Of a stretch of 64,000 nucleotides of DNA, positions 17,712-26,989 are shown piece after piece; within the stretch, counting starts at the first letter, position 1, and every line of letters starts with the position of its first letter. Origin of the DNA: Sulfuricurvum sp. GTDB lineage: Bacteria; Campylobacterota; Campylobacteria; Campylobacterales; Sulfurimonadaceae. The notes below the pieces were generated by a model. It did not search any database, was not told where the DNA came from, and saw only the letters and a program-made list of their open reading frames with translations. Both the position numbers and the translations under genes were made by a program. The stretch covers positions 81,197 to 145,196 of the forward strand of contig NZ_JAQTNN010000007.1 of assembly GCF_028713855.1 (NCBI RefSeq), in the 5' to 3' direction.

Positions 17712-18346
17712 CCGATTCGTATCTGTTTTAATTCTCGGCGCAATGTTTTCTCATTGTCTAAAACAGTCCGCACCAATGCATGAAATTCTTTCGCGTGATT
17801 CATATAACGCAAATGAGCTAATTCATGAACAATGATATAGTCGATGTGGGTATACGAGAGTTGCATCATCATCGTGTTAAGTGTCACAATTCCCTCGCTG
17901 TTACAGCTTCCCCACCGTCGTCTCATTTTTTTAAATCGTATCTCTTTAGGGTGTAAATCCATCTTTCGTGCATAATGTGATACACGTGATGGCAACGTCA
18001 AAAGTGCCTCATTTTTGTAAAAATGATGGTAATATTTTTCAATATCAATGCTGTTTTTAGCTTTTTCGAGTGTTTTGGAAAGATGGGGAAATTGCGTTAC
18101 TGCGACACACTCTCCTCGGAATCGGATGGATTCTCCGAGGGTATGCTCCATTTGTGATCGAGAAGCCATAGCAGTAAGTTTGGATCGTATCCACCCTTCT
18201 CGCTCTCGCAAAATTGTACGAATACGGCTCTCATCTTTAATCGGTGTCCGTACACATACCTCTGAGTTATGAGTTATCGTAATATAAGTATTACGATTGC
18301 GAGGACGGTAATGGATCGTTATGGGAGATATGAGGTGATTAAACAT
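17708..18346 (-). CDS. YgjP/WLM-like zinc metallopeptidase (DUF45)
   Basis: A 212-aa protein with the zinc-protease signature [18 protein letters not shown] (HELAH plus a downstream H), preceded by the family motif [17 protein letters not shown]. The length fits the YgjP family. It overlaps queC by 8 nt and is convergent with the MurF-like gene, sharing 4 nt with it. Confidence 0.9.
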   Translation of the reverse strand: MFNHLISPITIHYRPRNRNTYITITHNSEVCVRTPIKDESRIRTILREREGWIRSKLTAMASRSQMEHTLGESIRFRGECVAVTQFPHLSKTLEKAKNSIDIEKYYHHFYKNEALLTLPSRVSHYARKMDLHPKEIRFKKMRRRWGSCNSEGIVTLNTMMMQLSYTHIDYIIVHELAHLRYMNHAKEFHALVRTVLDNEKTLRRELKQIRIG

Positions 18347-19004
18347 AATCTATAGGGTCTATCACTCCGGCACGTTCAAACCCGCGTAATCGCAGACGAC
18401 AGCTGTCACACACACCGCATGCTTTATCTTCGCTCTGATAACAACTCCATGTCAAATGTAAAGGTGCACCGAGGATTAATGCTTCTTGGACAATCTGCGA
18501 TTTTTGGAGACGTACGAGAGGCATCTCAATCGAGATATTCGTCGTCTCTTTGGTTCCCAAATTTGCCGCTTTAGTAAACGCATCGATAAAGGATTCTCGA
18601 CAGTCGGGATAACCGCTGCTGTCCTCTTCGACCACTCCGATCGCGATAGAAGAACACCCCTCTTTTTCGGCTATAGCAGTGGCTATAGAGAGAAATATCC
18701 CGTTTCGAAACGGCACATATGTAATCGGAACCCCCACTTCGATCCCTCCCGTAGGGACATCGATACTGTGATCGGTCAATGCTGATGCACCGATGGTTTT
18801 AAAAAAATCGAGGTCAATCTCGTATTTTTCACTCACCTCTAAATCCTCACAGATAGCATGAAAACTGGAAAGCTCTTTTTCCACGGTTCGCTGACCGTAA
18901 TTAAAATGAAGCGCGACAATCTCATAGCCGCGTGAGCGCATAATGTAGGCGACAAGAGTCGAATCCATCCCGCCGCTCATAATGCAAAGTGCTTTTTTAC
19001 TCAT
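18339..19004 (-). CDS. queC: 7-cyano-7-deazaguanine synthase QueC
   Basis: A 221-aa PP-loop ATPase: [12 protein letters not shown] at residues 9-20 and a C-terminal zinc site made by [18 protein letters not shown]. It converts 7-carboxy-7-deazaguanine to preQ0 in queuosine synthesis. Its upstream region (19005-19057) is shared with the divergent ybeY in the ancestral arrangement; the mobile element has now separated them by 11.7 kb. Confidence 0.95.
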   Translation of the reverse strand: MSKKALCIMSGGMDSTLVAYIMRSRGYEIVALHFNYGQRTVEKELSSFHAICEDLEVSEKYEIDLDFFKTIGASALTDHSIDVPTGGIEVGVPITYVPFRNGIFLSIATAIAEKEGCSSIAIGVVEEDSSGYPDCRESFIDAFTKAANLGTKETTNISIEMPLVRLQKSQIVQEALILGAPLHLTWSCYQSEDKACGVCDSCRLRLRGFERAGVIDPIDYV

Positions 19005-19039
19005 ATTGATCCCTTTTGTGAGATTTTACCAAGGGTAGC

Positions 19040-19057
19040 CTTATGCTACAATGTCAT
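19040..19057. repeat. Left attachment repeat (attL core)
   Basis: CTTATGCTACAATGTCAT, identical to 30729-30746. Flanking bases differ on both sides (C versus G before, T versus C after), so the identity is exactly 18 bp. It lies 35 nt upstream of the queC start codon. Confidence 0.88.
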
Positions 19058-19100
19058 TAAGCGACCTAATATAGGCACTTACAGAGCCTATTTTTGATAG

Positions 19101-19133
19101 GGTTGCCAAAAGGTTGCCATGATCATATGGCAA
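19101..19133. promoter_or_regulatory. Cluster of TTGCCA motifs, possible integrase arm sites
   Basis: GGTTGCCA occurs twice in tandem (19101-19108 and 19112-19119), and an inverted copy TGGCAA lies at 19128-19133 overlapping the integrase stop. Similar motifs occur near the right end (30620-30634). Such repeats near both ends are typical of arm-type binding sites of tyrosine integrases. Between the core and these sites (19073-19094) is a stem ATAGGC/GCCTAT followed by a T-run that could act as a terminator. Confidence 0.45.
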
Positions 19134-20196
19134 TATTGTTAACTTTTGTAGCATCTACTCTTAGTTTTCCAGTGTAGTGATTGCGATTAACACGATCATC
19201 TACGTGACCCATTATGTCTAAAATCCAGTCGGTAGGATAACCGTACTCTTTCAAAATTGTATTGAATGAGCGTCTTAAATCATGGACAGTTCCATGTCTT
19301 AAATTGTTATCGGACAACAGTTTTTTAAATCTAAAATTCATGGTTGGTGAACCGTAATAGTTGTTCCCAGATTGATTGATAAAAACGAATTCTTTTAGAC
19401 CGCTATACATTCTTTGTTTTAGCAATGCTTCTTTGCACTGCTTAAACATTGGAACGAATCTAATCTTACGTGACTTCGTTTCATCTTCAACGCCTCTTAC
19501 AATTCGAGAATCAACACGTATGACCTCTTTTTTAAAGTCAATATCATCCCATTTTAGACCAACAAGCTCCGATCCTCTCATACCTGTAAAAAAAGCAATT
19601 TGAATATAGTTTTTCAACTGCCCTTTTGCAGATTCAAGAATCTTCTTTATCTCATCTTCTGTATAGTACACGTGTTCTTTTACCGAATGTTTCTTCGGTA
19701 GTTTTACCAGTGTTACGGGGTTTTTCCTGATGATATCGTCATTCATAGCCGTTTGTAATACGATATTCAAATACGCACGATATGTGGAAACAGTTTGAGG
19801 CGAAAGCCCACTTTCCCGTTGCCACTTCATAACGTGCGTAGTTTTAATATCAGTTAATAGAAATTCTCCAAACTTCTTTGAATCGTTCATCTCAAAATCA
19901 CAAATGAGCCTAAATGTCTTTTTAATACGTTCATGCACGTATTGCCTTCTATTCTCACTTGTAAGATCAAGAACCATCATCCCATACTCTCGTAATGTAA
20001 GATCGCTATAATCTTCTTTTTTGGGTTGGTATTTTTCCTCAAATAACTCACGGTATTCAGTATCAAAGTTTTTTTCATACCATTTTAAAAGACGTTTATC
20101 TGCTTTTTTTCCAGTAGAAATTCGCTTCCGAGTACCGAACATGTCGCTGTCTAACGTAATAATGCCGTGTTGGTTTGCGTAAACTCGACTTATCAT
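19123..20196 (-). CDS. int: Tyrosine recombinase / phage integrase
   Basis: A 357-aa site-specific recombinase. The catalytic set is complete: R207 in FTGMRGSELVGLKWDDID, a lysine around 241-244, H305 and R308 in HDLRRSF, H331 in IMGHVDD and the nucleophile Y341 in NHYTGK. The N-terminal part resembles an arm-binding domain (YANQHGIITLDSDMFGTRKR) followed by a SAM-like core-binding domain. It lies 65 nt from the left core repeat and is oriented towards it, the usual layout. It is expected to integrate and excise the element at the 18-bp core. Confidence 0.95.
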   Translation of the reverse strand: MISRVYANQHGIITLDSDMFGTRKRISTGKKADKRLLKWYEKNFDTEYRELFEEKYQPKKEDYSDLTLREYGMMVLDLTSENRRQYVHERIKKTFRLICDFEMNDSKKFGEFLLTDIKTTHVMKWQRESGLSPQTVSTYRAYLNIVLQTAMNDDIIRKNPVTLVKLPKKHSVKEHVYYTEDEIKKILESAKGQLKNYIQIAFFTGMRGSELVGLKWDDIDFKKEVIRVDSRIVRGVEDETKSRKIRFVPMFKQCKEALLKQRMYSGLKEFVFINQSGNNYYGSPTMNFRFKKLLSDNNLRHGTVHDLRRSFNTILKEYGYPTDWILDIMGHVDDRVNRNHYTGKLRVDATKVNNIAI

Positions 20197-20242
20197 TGAT
20201 TTCTCCTTGATAAGCCAGTCACTGACGGAGAGAATTTTACAG

Positions 20243-20485
20243 CTAAAATGCTTTTATTTTGACTATTGGTAGTGATTTGATATTGATATACCATAGCTTG
20301 CCTCGTTTCACAAAATCCTCAGGATTAAGATTGTTGTAACACCATTTACGCAACCCGTCGATGGTTTTATATCCGCACTCAGTTGCAAATTCCCGTGTAA
20401 TCGGATACCACTGAGGCAGTGATCGATGAAGTGTTAAAATAATGTCGAGCTTTTCATTAAGCTCTTGGAATTTTTCTTCAAGCAT
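20243..20485 (-). CDS. Small DNA-binding protein, excisionase-like candidate
   Basis: Eighty residues: an N-terminal amphipathic helix (EEKFQELNEKLDIILTL) and a segment (TREFATECGYKTIDGLRKWC) resembling a MerR/excisionase-type helix-turn-helix. It lies between rep and int with short gaps, the position in which excisionases or control proteins are often found. The function is inferred from size and position. Confidence 0.6.
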   Translation of the reverse strand: MLEEKFQELNEKLDIILTLHRSLPQWYPITREFATECGYKTIDGLRKWCYNNLNPEDFVKRGKLWYINIKSLPIVKIKAF

Positions 20486-20494
20486 TTCATCTCC

Positions 20495-21799
20495 CTAAAA
20501 CATATCGGGAATCAGCTTACGCCGTTGCATCTCATTCGTGAGTGCAATGTAGCGGTATGAGAGATCATCATACAAAGGCGAATCCATATCCAATCCGTCC
20601 ATCTCAATAGAGAGCTTATTATCTAGATTCCATAACCCATCATCGCTGTATTGTTTGAGTTCCTCTTCAAATGTCGGTTGCTCCGTATGCTCCTCATGCA
20701 GGTTTTTAATGTTCTGTCTCAGATCGAATTCCGCTTTGGCTCTTTGAAGCACATCGAGGAAAAATAAAAGTGTTGGGTCATTACCGTGTACCAGTAACCG
20801 TGTAATGACCTTTTTGATCGATTTCTCTGCATCTTGCAGTGAGTATCGAAAGCTAATCCGCTCTATCTTCTCTAATGGGGTATCTACTTGCATAAATTCA
20901 ATGATTGAGTAGTTCTCTTTGATATATTCCCAAATTGGTAATATGTCTGCACGCTTTCGATTAGGAGAGTTCAATTGCTTCTCACTGATACTTTCTGTGT
21001 CGATAAGCTTGATAAGGTCACATGAGCTTTTAAATAGACTCTCAGCACGTATCAATGCATCATCGATCGTATCGATTCCGAATGTCTTTAAATATTCCCT
21101 ATGGAGTTCAAATTCGACATTGAAAATCGGTTCTTGCAAATTCATCCCGTTTACTCCGAAATGGTTGTGCATGATCTCCCGTTTGAATTGTGATGCAGTT
21201 GTCAGTTCTTTGTGCTTATTGTATATACGCAGTAAGAACGGTTTCTTTCCTACATAGTACGTTTCCAATTCATAACCGCTTGATCGTTCTCCGATGTTGG
21301 CAGAATGGCTTTGCTTCTTAGAGAGGATCATCTCTTTCCGTAGATAGCTGAAATCGTGTTGGATAAACATATTAAGATCGATCCGTGTCACGGGAAACAC
21401 TCTCATAGTGAACTCACCCAAGAATTTTTTATTAATGTACTCTATAAGCGATTTTAAGCCCAAAGTATAGATTCCAACAGCATTGAGCTGTATTCGAATG
21501 TTATGAATGTTCATAGCCTTCTCAGGATCTTTAAATCCTGATCGAAAGAAGTCATGATTGAACCAATGAAATCCATCTCTACCCATACCGCTATAAACAA
21601 CATCGATTCCGTTGATCTTTACGATAATGTCATTATCCGCGTACTGATAGTTGAGGGATTTATAATAGGCTTTCTTGTCTTCGATCTGATTAATGATGTC
21701 CTCATATAACCGATCATAGAAAGCACCGCTTTGTGCAAAGTAATAGAGGGCGTCGATACCGCTTGCAAAGGGTATATTTTTGACATGACTATCTTGCAT
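20495..21799 (-). CDS. Rolling-circle-type replication initiator (RstA / Rep_trans-like)
   Basis: A 434-aa protein resembling replication initiation factors of filamentous phages and rolling-circle plasmids (Rep_trans/RstA family): VTRIDLNMFIQ at residues 137-147, LRIYNKHKEL at 190-199 and FNVEFELHREYLKTFGI at 226-242 match the conserved RxD, YxK and xxEFELRR blocks. Y193 of the YNKH block is a candidate nicking tyrosine. It would nick one strand at an origin to start single-strand replication. A structured region directly upstream (21878-22075) may hold that origin. It precedes the small DNA-binding gene by 10 nt. Confidence 0.75.
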   Translation of the reverse strand: MQDSHVKNIPFASGIDALYYFAQSGAFYDRLYEDIINQIEDKKAYYKSLNYQYADNDIIVKINGIDVVYSGMGRDGFHWFNHDFFRSGFKDPEKAMNIHNIRIQLNAVGIYTLGLKSLIEYINKKFLGEFTMRVFPVTRIDLNMFIQHDFSYLRKEMILSKKQSHSANIGERSSGYELETYYVGKKPFLLRIYNKHKELTTASQFKREIMHNHFGVNGMNLQEPIFNVEFELHREYLKTFGIDTIDDALIRAESLFKSSCDLIKLIDTESISEKQLNSPNRKRADILPIWEYIKENYSIIEFMQVDTPLEKIERISFRYSLQDAEKSIKKVITRLLVHGNDPTLLFFLDVLQRAKAEFDLRQNIKNLHEEHTEQPTFEEELKQYSDDGLWNLDNKLSIEMDGLDMDSPLYDDLSYRYIALTNEMQRRKLIPDMF

Positions 21800-21877
21800 A
21801 AGATTTTCCTTTCGACGATAAACGTCATTTTTTTTATTTATAAAATTAGAGAGGGAGAAATGTTTTATGACTTATGT

Positions 21878-21966
21878 CAGGGGGTGTTACTAGAACCCCC
21901 TGAGCTTTTAGTGCTTTGCTCAGAATACCCGCGACCCTCGCGGGGCCCTTCCGAATCAAAGCACTT
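21878..21966. other. Tandem stem-loops between ssb and rep, candidate origin or packaging signal
   Basis: Two strong inverted repeats. The first pairs CAGGGGGT (21878-21885) with ACCCCCTG (21895-21902). The second is a long arm with outer stem AGTGCTTTG/CAAAGCACT (21910-21918 with 21957-21965) enclosing an inner stem CCCGCGA/TCGCGGG (21928-21934 with 21938-21944). They are GC-rich against an AT-rich surrounding and lie in the gap in front of rep, where filamentous phages keep their origins and packaging hairpins. Neither is followed by a proper U-run on the rep strand. Confidence 0.55.
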
Positions 21967-22054
21967 TTATTTGCTTTTTGTGGTGTTTTAGTTACTTACC
22001 CATAGACATACATGGCGTTACTTACGTTATGCAGTATTGCCATATACGGTTAAT

Positions 22055-22075
22055 CGAAATAGCTTCACTATTTCG
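22055..22075. other. Perfect 8-bp hairpin just after the ssb-like gene
   Basis: CGAAATAG (22055-22062) pairs with CTATTTCG (22068-22075) around a 5-nt loop, starting 10 nt beyond the ssb stop on the minus strand. No U-run follows, so it may be an RNA stabiliser, attenuator or part of the replication origin rather than a simple terminator. Confidence 0.45.
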
Positions 22076-22084
22076 CTTGCTTTG

Positions 22085-22342
22085 TTAGATACCAAAAAAG
22101 GTACATTGTCCGAAATAGGAAACGTCCACTTCAACTTGTTTGCCTTCCATGCCGAGATACTTTGTGAGTTTATCTTCGGGTATAGATAGATCTATCAGAT
22201 CTTTTTTGACACCGCCGTTTTTCAACGGTTTTTCAACGAGCAACTGCAATTTATTGCGACCTTTAGTGATCACGCCAGTATTTTTATCTGTAAAGTCGCT
22301 AGACTTGTATGTGTTCAATAGAACGGCTTTTAGTTTTAACAT
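22085..22342 (-). CDS. Small ssDNA-binding-like protein (filamentous-phage type), copy 1
   Basis: Eighty-five residues, the size of filamentous-phage gene V-type proteins, rich in beta strands (LKLKAVLLNTY, NKLQLLVEKPL, QVEVDVSYFGQCTFFGI). It is encoded directly upstream of the replication initiator, as ssDNA-binding proteins are next to the initiator in filamentous phages. It is 47/85 identical by hand count to the protein at 63575-63832. A GAGGAG ribosome-binding site lies before the ATG. The ssDNA-binding role is inferred from size, context and fold pattern, not from a named motif. Confidence 0.7.
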   Translation of the reverse strand: MLKLKAVLLNTYKSSDFTDKNTGVITKGRNKLQLLVEKPLKNGGVKKDLIDLSIPEDKLTKYLGMEGKQVEVDVSYFGQCTFFGI

Positions 22343-22373
22343 TTTGAGTGTCTCCTCAAGTTTTAATTTTAGA

Positions 22374-22387
22374 GACTAGGCCTAGTC
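22374..22387. promoter_or_regulatory. Perfect 14-bp palindrome upstream of ssb copy 1, candidate operator
   Basis: GACTAGGCCTAGTC ends 31 nt before the ssb start codon. On the minus strand a -10-like TATAGT lies 10 nt upstream, so the palindrome would overlap the transcription start. The second ssb copy has a different perfect palindrome at almost the same distance (63531-63542). Confidence 0.55.
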
Positions 22388-22479
22388 GATTTGATTTACT
22401 ATAGTGAGAGCATTGTACTTTGTAGGGGTTGATCAAGCCTATGTTGAAAACAAGGAAGTTTTCCAGTGAATCAGTACAA

Positions 22480-23601
22480 CTAGATGGGGTAGATAGGATT
22501 TATAAGAACTTTGCGCATCGTCTGATCAAATAAAGGATGATTCACAATTTCGTCATGTCCTTCATCTAAATACATTTTTTTTACAAATTTTAGAGCATCT
22601 GTAATGGAGCCTTTAATTAAAAATGTGTACTCATTCTTGTGATCATAAGCATAAATGATATTTTCTAATAGAGCCGTTTTTATATAGAGTTTATAGTTAA
22701 ATGCTCTTGCACTTAATCCAATAGTGTATTGTCCAGTACCTTCTCTAGGATAAACTATATCAGGAAAAAACTTTTCAGCAATATGATGGGTGAACTTTGC
22801 CAATTTAGTTTTATTGACTTTATTTTTTCGATAATAAGGGAAATAGGTTTTTATCATGAAACTTTGAATTAATTCCCGTTTAGAAGTTTTCAGTCCATTT
22901 AAAAAAGAAAAAGATTGTTTGAATCCGACCTTCTCTCCATCCGTAAAATCAATTTTAAGATCATCTATATTATGCATAGCGTTACAAATTAACATCATAT
23001 TTGTAATATCCAAATGATTACGGAAGGCTTTGATACAAAATAGATTTACCTGAACTTTTTTCTTCTCATTTTCAAAGACAAGGGGGAAATTTTTGTTTGG
23101 ATCAAGTGAATCTCTTAACTCTTTAATAGGATGATCCAATCCTTTTCTATAGTCACTTGTTAAAAATGCTGTACCTTGTGAAAATCTGCTAGCTTGATCA
23201 TAGGATTCTAAAGTTTCAAATGTTTCATATAGGTGCTTTAAAAATATATAAAATTCAACAGCAAAGATTCGTTTTTTGTAATTATAAAAACGGTTATACT
23301 CGAATAGTTCTAAAAAATTATCTTTCAGATCATCGAATGAAGTAATTGAGAAATATTGTTTTTGGTTTTCAATCCCTTTCTCAAGAAAAAATATTTCTAG
23401 CGTATCTTTGTATGCTTGATAAAAATATTGCTCTTTAGTGAGATTTCTTGAATTTAATATATCATCGAATGGTGTAAGACTCTCTGGATTATGAGCATGC
23501 AAAAATAACTGAAATTTACTTTTGTGCTCACTATTTTGTAAATCATCCAGACCAATAGGAAAAAGGGTGTTTATTAAAAAATCGTTTTCTTGTTTTGTCA
23601 T
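22480..23601 (-). CDS. Unknown cargo protein between the R-M genes and ssb
   Basis: A 373-aa soluble protein starting at ATG 23601 (MTKQENDF); a TTG at 23640 would add 13 hydrophobic residues but lacks a ribosome-binding site. It is AT-rich, basic/aromatic and probably mostly helical, with no motif that I recognise. A 74-nt or larger gap separates it from res, and 137 nt from ssb. Its place in a defence-carrying element makes an accessory, regulatory or independent antiphage role possible, but there is no direct evidence. Confidence 0.65.
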   Translation of the reverse strand: MTKQENDFLINTLFPIGLDDLQNSEHKSKFQLFLHAHNPESLTPFDDILNSRNLTKEQYFYQAYKDTLEIFFLEKGIENQKQYFSITSFDDLKDNFLELFEYNRFYNYKKRIFAVEFYIFLKHLYETFETLESYDQASRFSQGTAFLTSDYRKGLDHPIKELRDSLDPNKNFPLVFENEKKKVQVNLFCIKAFRNHLDITNMMLICNAMHNIDDLKIDFTDGEKVGFKQSFSFLNGLKTSKRELIQSFMIKTYFPYYRKNKVNKTKLAKFTHHIAEKFFPDIVYPREGTGQYTIGLSARAFNYKLYIKTALLENIIYAYDHKNEYTFLIKGSITDALKFVKKMYLDEGHDEIVNHPLFDQTMRKVLINPIYPI

Positions 23602-23713
23602 ATCTGAATTATAAAATGATAATAAAAAAATTGTTAACAATTTTCATTACCTCATAGCTCCTTTTTGCATATTAAAATATTTTGATATGAAATAGTTACA
23701 GCATAAAAAAATA

Positions 23714-26700
23714 TTATTTATTTGACTTGGTAATATAACTCATTATCTTTAAACCAGTTCTTACAAATGGAATAGAATCAAGTACAACTTCTGAAAGTAC
23801 TTCACTTAAAATTTCGTTAATAGCATGTTCTTTGACATCATCTTTCACTTCATTTTTTGTTTTTTCAACAATCTTATCTTTTTTATTCCATACAAAAAAA
23901 TACAATAAGATGGCTTGTTCTTGGGTAATTGATTCATTCATTACAATTGTATTAATTATTTTTAAATGAGATTCTCTTTTCGCATCATCAAGCCATTCAT
24001 TAATAGTTTCTTTGTCAAAATGCTTGATATACCTTTGAAAAATAGCATGTAATGCCATATCTGTATTTAATCCATTAAAAATACGTTTGATGTAATTAAC
24101 ATCATCAAAAAACATGAGATTATAAAATTTATCACATGCCTCTATATCTAAAATTTTGACAGGTTCCCATGCAATATCATTAAGGTACGTATTAGATATT
24201 ACAAATGAATGAAGTTTTATATTATTGTTCCATTGCTTTTCAATGTCTTTTATTGCATACGGTGCATCACAAACTTTCCATTTTGTCTCGGGGTTTCTTA
24301 TTCCTTTTGGGTCACAAAATATTATATGCTCTTGATTTGTATCATCTTTATACCAAACAATAAAATCAGGATAAAAGACACCATCATCTGAGATTAGACC
24401 TATGTTTCCATTTGATTTATTTCTTAAAATTGTTGCTTCGAGACTGTTACTGATAATATAAGATTGTATGTCACATACAAATTTTAGCTCATAAGGATCG
24501 AGCTTATCTGGAGATATCTTTATGGATTCAATGTTTTCAAAATATTTTTCATCGAACTCAATAATATTTTTCATATTTTCAGTAAAATTATTATCAATAC
24601 ATTTCTGAAATGTTTCATAAGTCTGTTGTGCATTTGCTACGGGGTCAATGACTAAAGGATTGTAATAGTGTTCTGTAACTTTATCGATAAATATTTTATA
24701 ACTCTGATCTTTATCAAGTCTTTCTCTTATCTTTTGTGGATCACTACCTTGGTCTAAAATAAATTTAATATCATATTTCGAAATGTAATCGTCACTCGAC
24801 ACTGTTTGAGTAAATTTATAGCTTTGTTTGTTTTCATTGTAAAATATTTTATTTTTAACCTTGGAAATGAGTGTGTAAGCTATTTTTAAAAGTAGTTTAT
24901 GAATTCCATTTGGTGAGTTTAACTCTCCATCATATTCTATTTTAATATTCTTGTTTTCTAATAGTACAAGTGCATAGTTAACTCCAAAGTTATCTATTAA
25001 GATATGGTTTTGTTGGAGTTTTTTTTCTATCAATTTCTCGAGATATGACTTGTCAATAAAATCCAAAAGCCATTTGAAACTATCAAATTCTAAAGTTTGC
25101 TGCTTTTCCAAACTAAGATTAAAAACAAGAGGTAGATTGATTTTTGTGTTTTTAGAGATTCCATCGATCTTATAATCTATGAGTAATTCATTATTTGTAA
25201 TATATAAACTGCACTCTATATTATTCTCAACTGCTTGAAATGATTTATCCACATAAAAAATTGGCAATGACTTACCTTCATGTTCTATCCCGACTTCAAC
25301 TGCTTTGGTTAAAGTGATATTCTTTTTATAAATATCTGTATCTTCTTCAACGAATTTTTTTAAATATGTACTTCTAAGACTGTAAATAAAAAGTGTTTCA
25401 AGATATTTTAGTAATTCATAATTGTGTTTACTACTTAGATTTGATTTATCCCATGATAAAAATTCACTCTTTGTTTCATCTTTTTCATTAACATAGTAAT
25501 GTTCTTGTCTTTTCCCATCATTATTAAGTCCTTTTAGTCTTACTCCTCTACCAAACATTTGTATAATAGTAGGACCGCTACCTGTTCCAAAGTTAATAAG
25601 ACAAATCTGTGAAGCTCTAAAACTATTCCATCCTGCACTAAACTTTCTGCTACCTATAAGAATATTTATAGGACTTGATTCAAAATCTATATTTTTAAAT
25701 AGGTAATTTTCATTAGAAAATTTTAGAGTTTTGGAGATTATTTTATCTTCGCTTATAAGTTTTTGTATATTGGAGTTTTCTAAAAATTTCTTAACATCTC
25801 CAACTGTTATAAGGCCAAATGGGGATATGTCTTCACCAAAAGACAAAAGCACTTCTCCATCGCTTGAGCTATTTTGTAAAAGATGAAGCGTTCCATTTGT
25901 TTGATGGAAAATATTTTGATAATCTTCTTTTTCTCCTAAAGTTGCAAAGTATCCTATGATTTTTGCTATATCACTATTTTCTTCATTATTGGCTTGTTTC
26001 TCACTGCTTGCAGATACTGTATTTCCTGCCATAATTAGCAATGGTCTATTTGGAAATGGTTGAGTTCTGTATTTTGTATTAAAGGCATCAAAGGATTGCA
26101 GCTTTTCACTAAAAGCTTTAAGATTTGCATCAAGATTTCTTTTTATATCTTTGTCTTCATCTTGTGCTATCTCATCTTTTTTTACAACATCAAATTTAAA
26201 ATCTTTTCCGTATTTGTCATTGTAAAATTTTCCATAGTCATACTCATAAACTATCTTTTCAGCATATTCTTTCACCTGCTCGTTGCTTGTAACATCGTAA
26301 AAAGTAGCACTATATTCAAACATAAAACTGTTGGCGAATTTCTGAGTAAGTTCATTTCGTATATTTACAAAAGCACCACTTCCCTTTTTATCTGTTCCTA
26401 GTCCAATATGTGCTTCATCGACTAGAAGTAGTCTAAAATGATTTTCACCCAATATCTCATGAGACTCGTTTTTGTAATTCTCTATAAGGGATTGTGTTGT
26501 TTCTATTTTATAGCTGAATTTAAAATCTTTAAAAAAAGATGTTGCAAAAAAATCACTCATTTCATTTTGCAATTGTCCTATTAGTTCTTTTAATGGTGAA
26601 GTAATAATGACTTCGACCTCAGTAGGATTTTTACTTTTAAGATATTCGAAATAATCTATGATATTGGCCTTCATGATGACAGTTTTACCACTTCCTGTCG

Positions 26701-26989
26701 CCATCCAATAAGTTAACTTATTGTTTTCATTACCTTTTATGAGATATTTTCTCTCAAAATAATATTTTGTAAAATAAAGAGCTAATCTCTGATAATACCT
26801 CAGTTTAATATCACATTTATCTTCTATATCCTCAAAATCGTATTCAAGCGCATTTTGCAAAAGTTTAAAGTAGTTTCCATTTTCTACTTCATTTTTGAAA
26901 TCTTCATCGGGAGTTTGTAAGATATTATAGAGGTTGTGGTCTATACCATCACAAATATCTCTAAATAGAACTAAATCGCTACTTTTCAT
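23714..26989 (-). CDS. res: Type III-like restriction enzyme, helicase/nuclease subunit (Res)
   Basis: A 1091-aa protein. The superfamily 2 helicase motor contains Walker A ATGSGKT (about residue 100), DEAH box LLVDEAHIGLG (about 190) and motif VI MFGRGVRLKG (about 478), preceded by GSRKFSAGWNSFRA. A C-terminal nuclease signature FYPDFIVWYK ... HIIFCDPKG (about 870-895) fits a PD-(D/E)xK active site. This order is that of type III Res subunits, which translocate or diffuse along DNA after Mod recognition and cleave it. The start overlaps the mod stop (TAATG), so the two are translationally coupled. Confidence 0.9.
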   Translation of the reverse strand: MKSSDLVLFRDICDGIDHNLYNILQTPDEDFKNEVENGNYFKLLQNALEYDFEDIEDKCDIKLRYYQRLALYFTKYYFERKYLIKGNENNKLTYWMATGSGKTVIMKANIIDYFEYLKSKNPTEVEVIITSPLKELIGQLQNEMSDFFATSFFKDFKFSYKIETTQSLIENYKNESHEILGENHFRLLLVDEAHIGLGTDKKGSGAFVNIRNELTQKFANSFMFEYSATFYDVTSNEQVKEYAEKIVYEYDYGKFYNDKYGKDFKFDVVKKDEIAQDEDKDIKRNLDANLKAFSEKLQSFDAFNTKYRTQPFPNRPLLIMAGNTVSASSEKQANNEENSDIAKIIGYFATLGEKEDYQNIFHQTNGTLHLLQNSSSDGEVLLSFGEDISPFGLITVGDVKKFLENSNIQKLISEDKIISKTLKFSNENYLFKNIDFESSPINILIGSRKFSAGWNSFRASQICLINFGTGSGPTIIQMFGRGVRLKGLNNDGKRQEHYYVNEKDETKSEFLSWDKSNLSSKHNYELLKYLETLFIYSLRSTYLKKFVEEDTDIYKKNITLTKAVEVGIEHEGKSLPIFYVDKSFQAVENNIECSLYITNNELLIDYKIDGISKNTKINLPLVFNLSLEKQQTLEFDSFKWLLDFIDKSYLEKLIEKKLQQNHILIDNFGVNYALVLLENKNIKIEYDGELNSPNGIHKLLLKIAYTLISKVKNKIFYNENKQSYKFTQTVSSDDYISKYDIKFILDQGSDPQKIRERLDKDQSYKIFIDKVTEHYYNPLVIDPVANAQQTYETFQKCIDNNFTENMKNIIEFDEKYFENIESIKISPDKLDPYELKFVCDIQSYIISNSLEATILRNKSNGNIGLISDDGVFYPDFIVWYKDDTNQEHIIFCDPKGIRNPETKWKVCDAPYAIKDIEKQWNNNIKLHSFVISNTYLNDIAWEPVKILDIEACDKFYNLMFFDDVNYIKRIFNGLNTDMALHAIFQRYIKHFDKETINEWLDDAKRESHLKIINTIVMNESITQEQAILLYFFVWNKKDKIVEKTKNEVKDDVKEHAINEILSEVLSEVVLDSIPFVRTGLKIMSYITKSNK

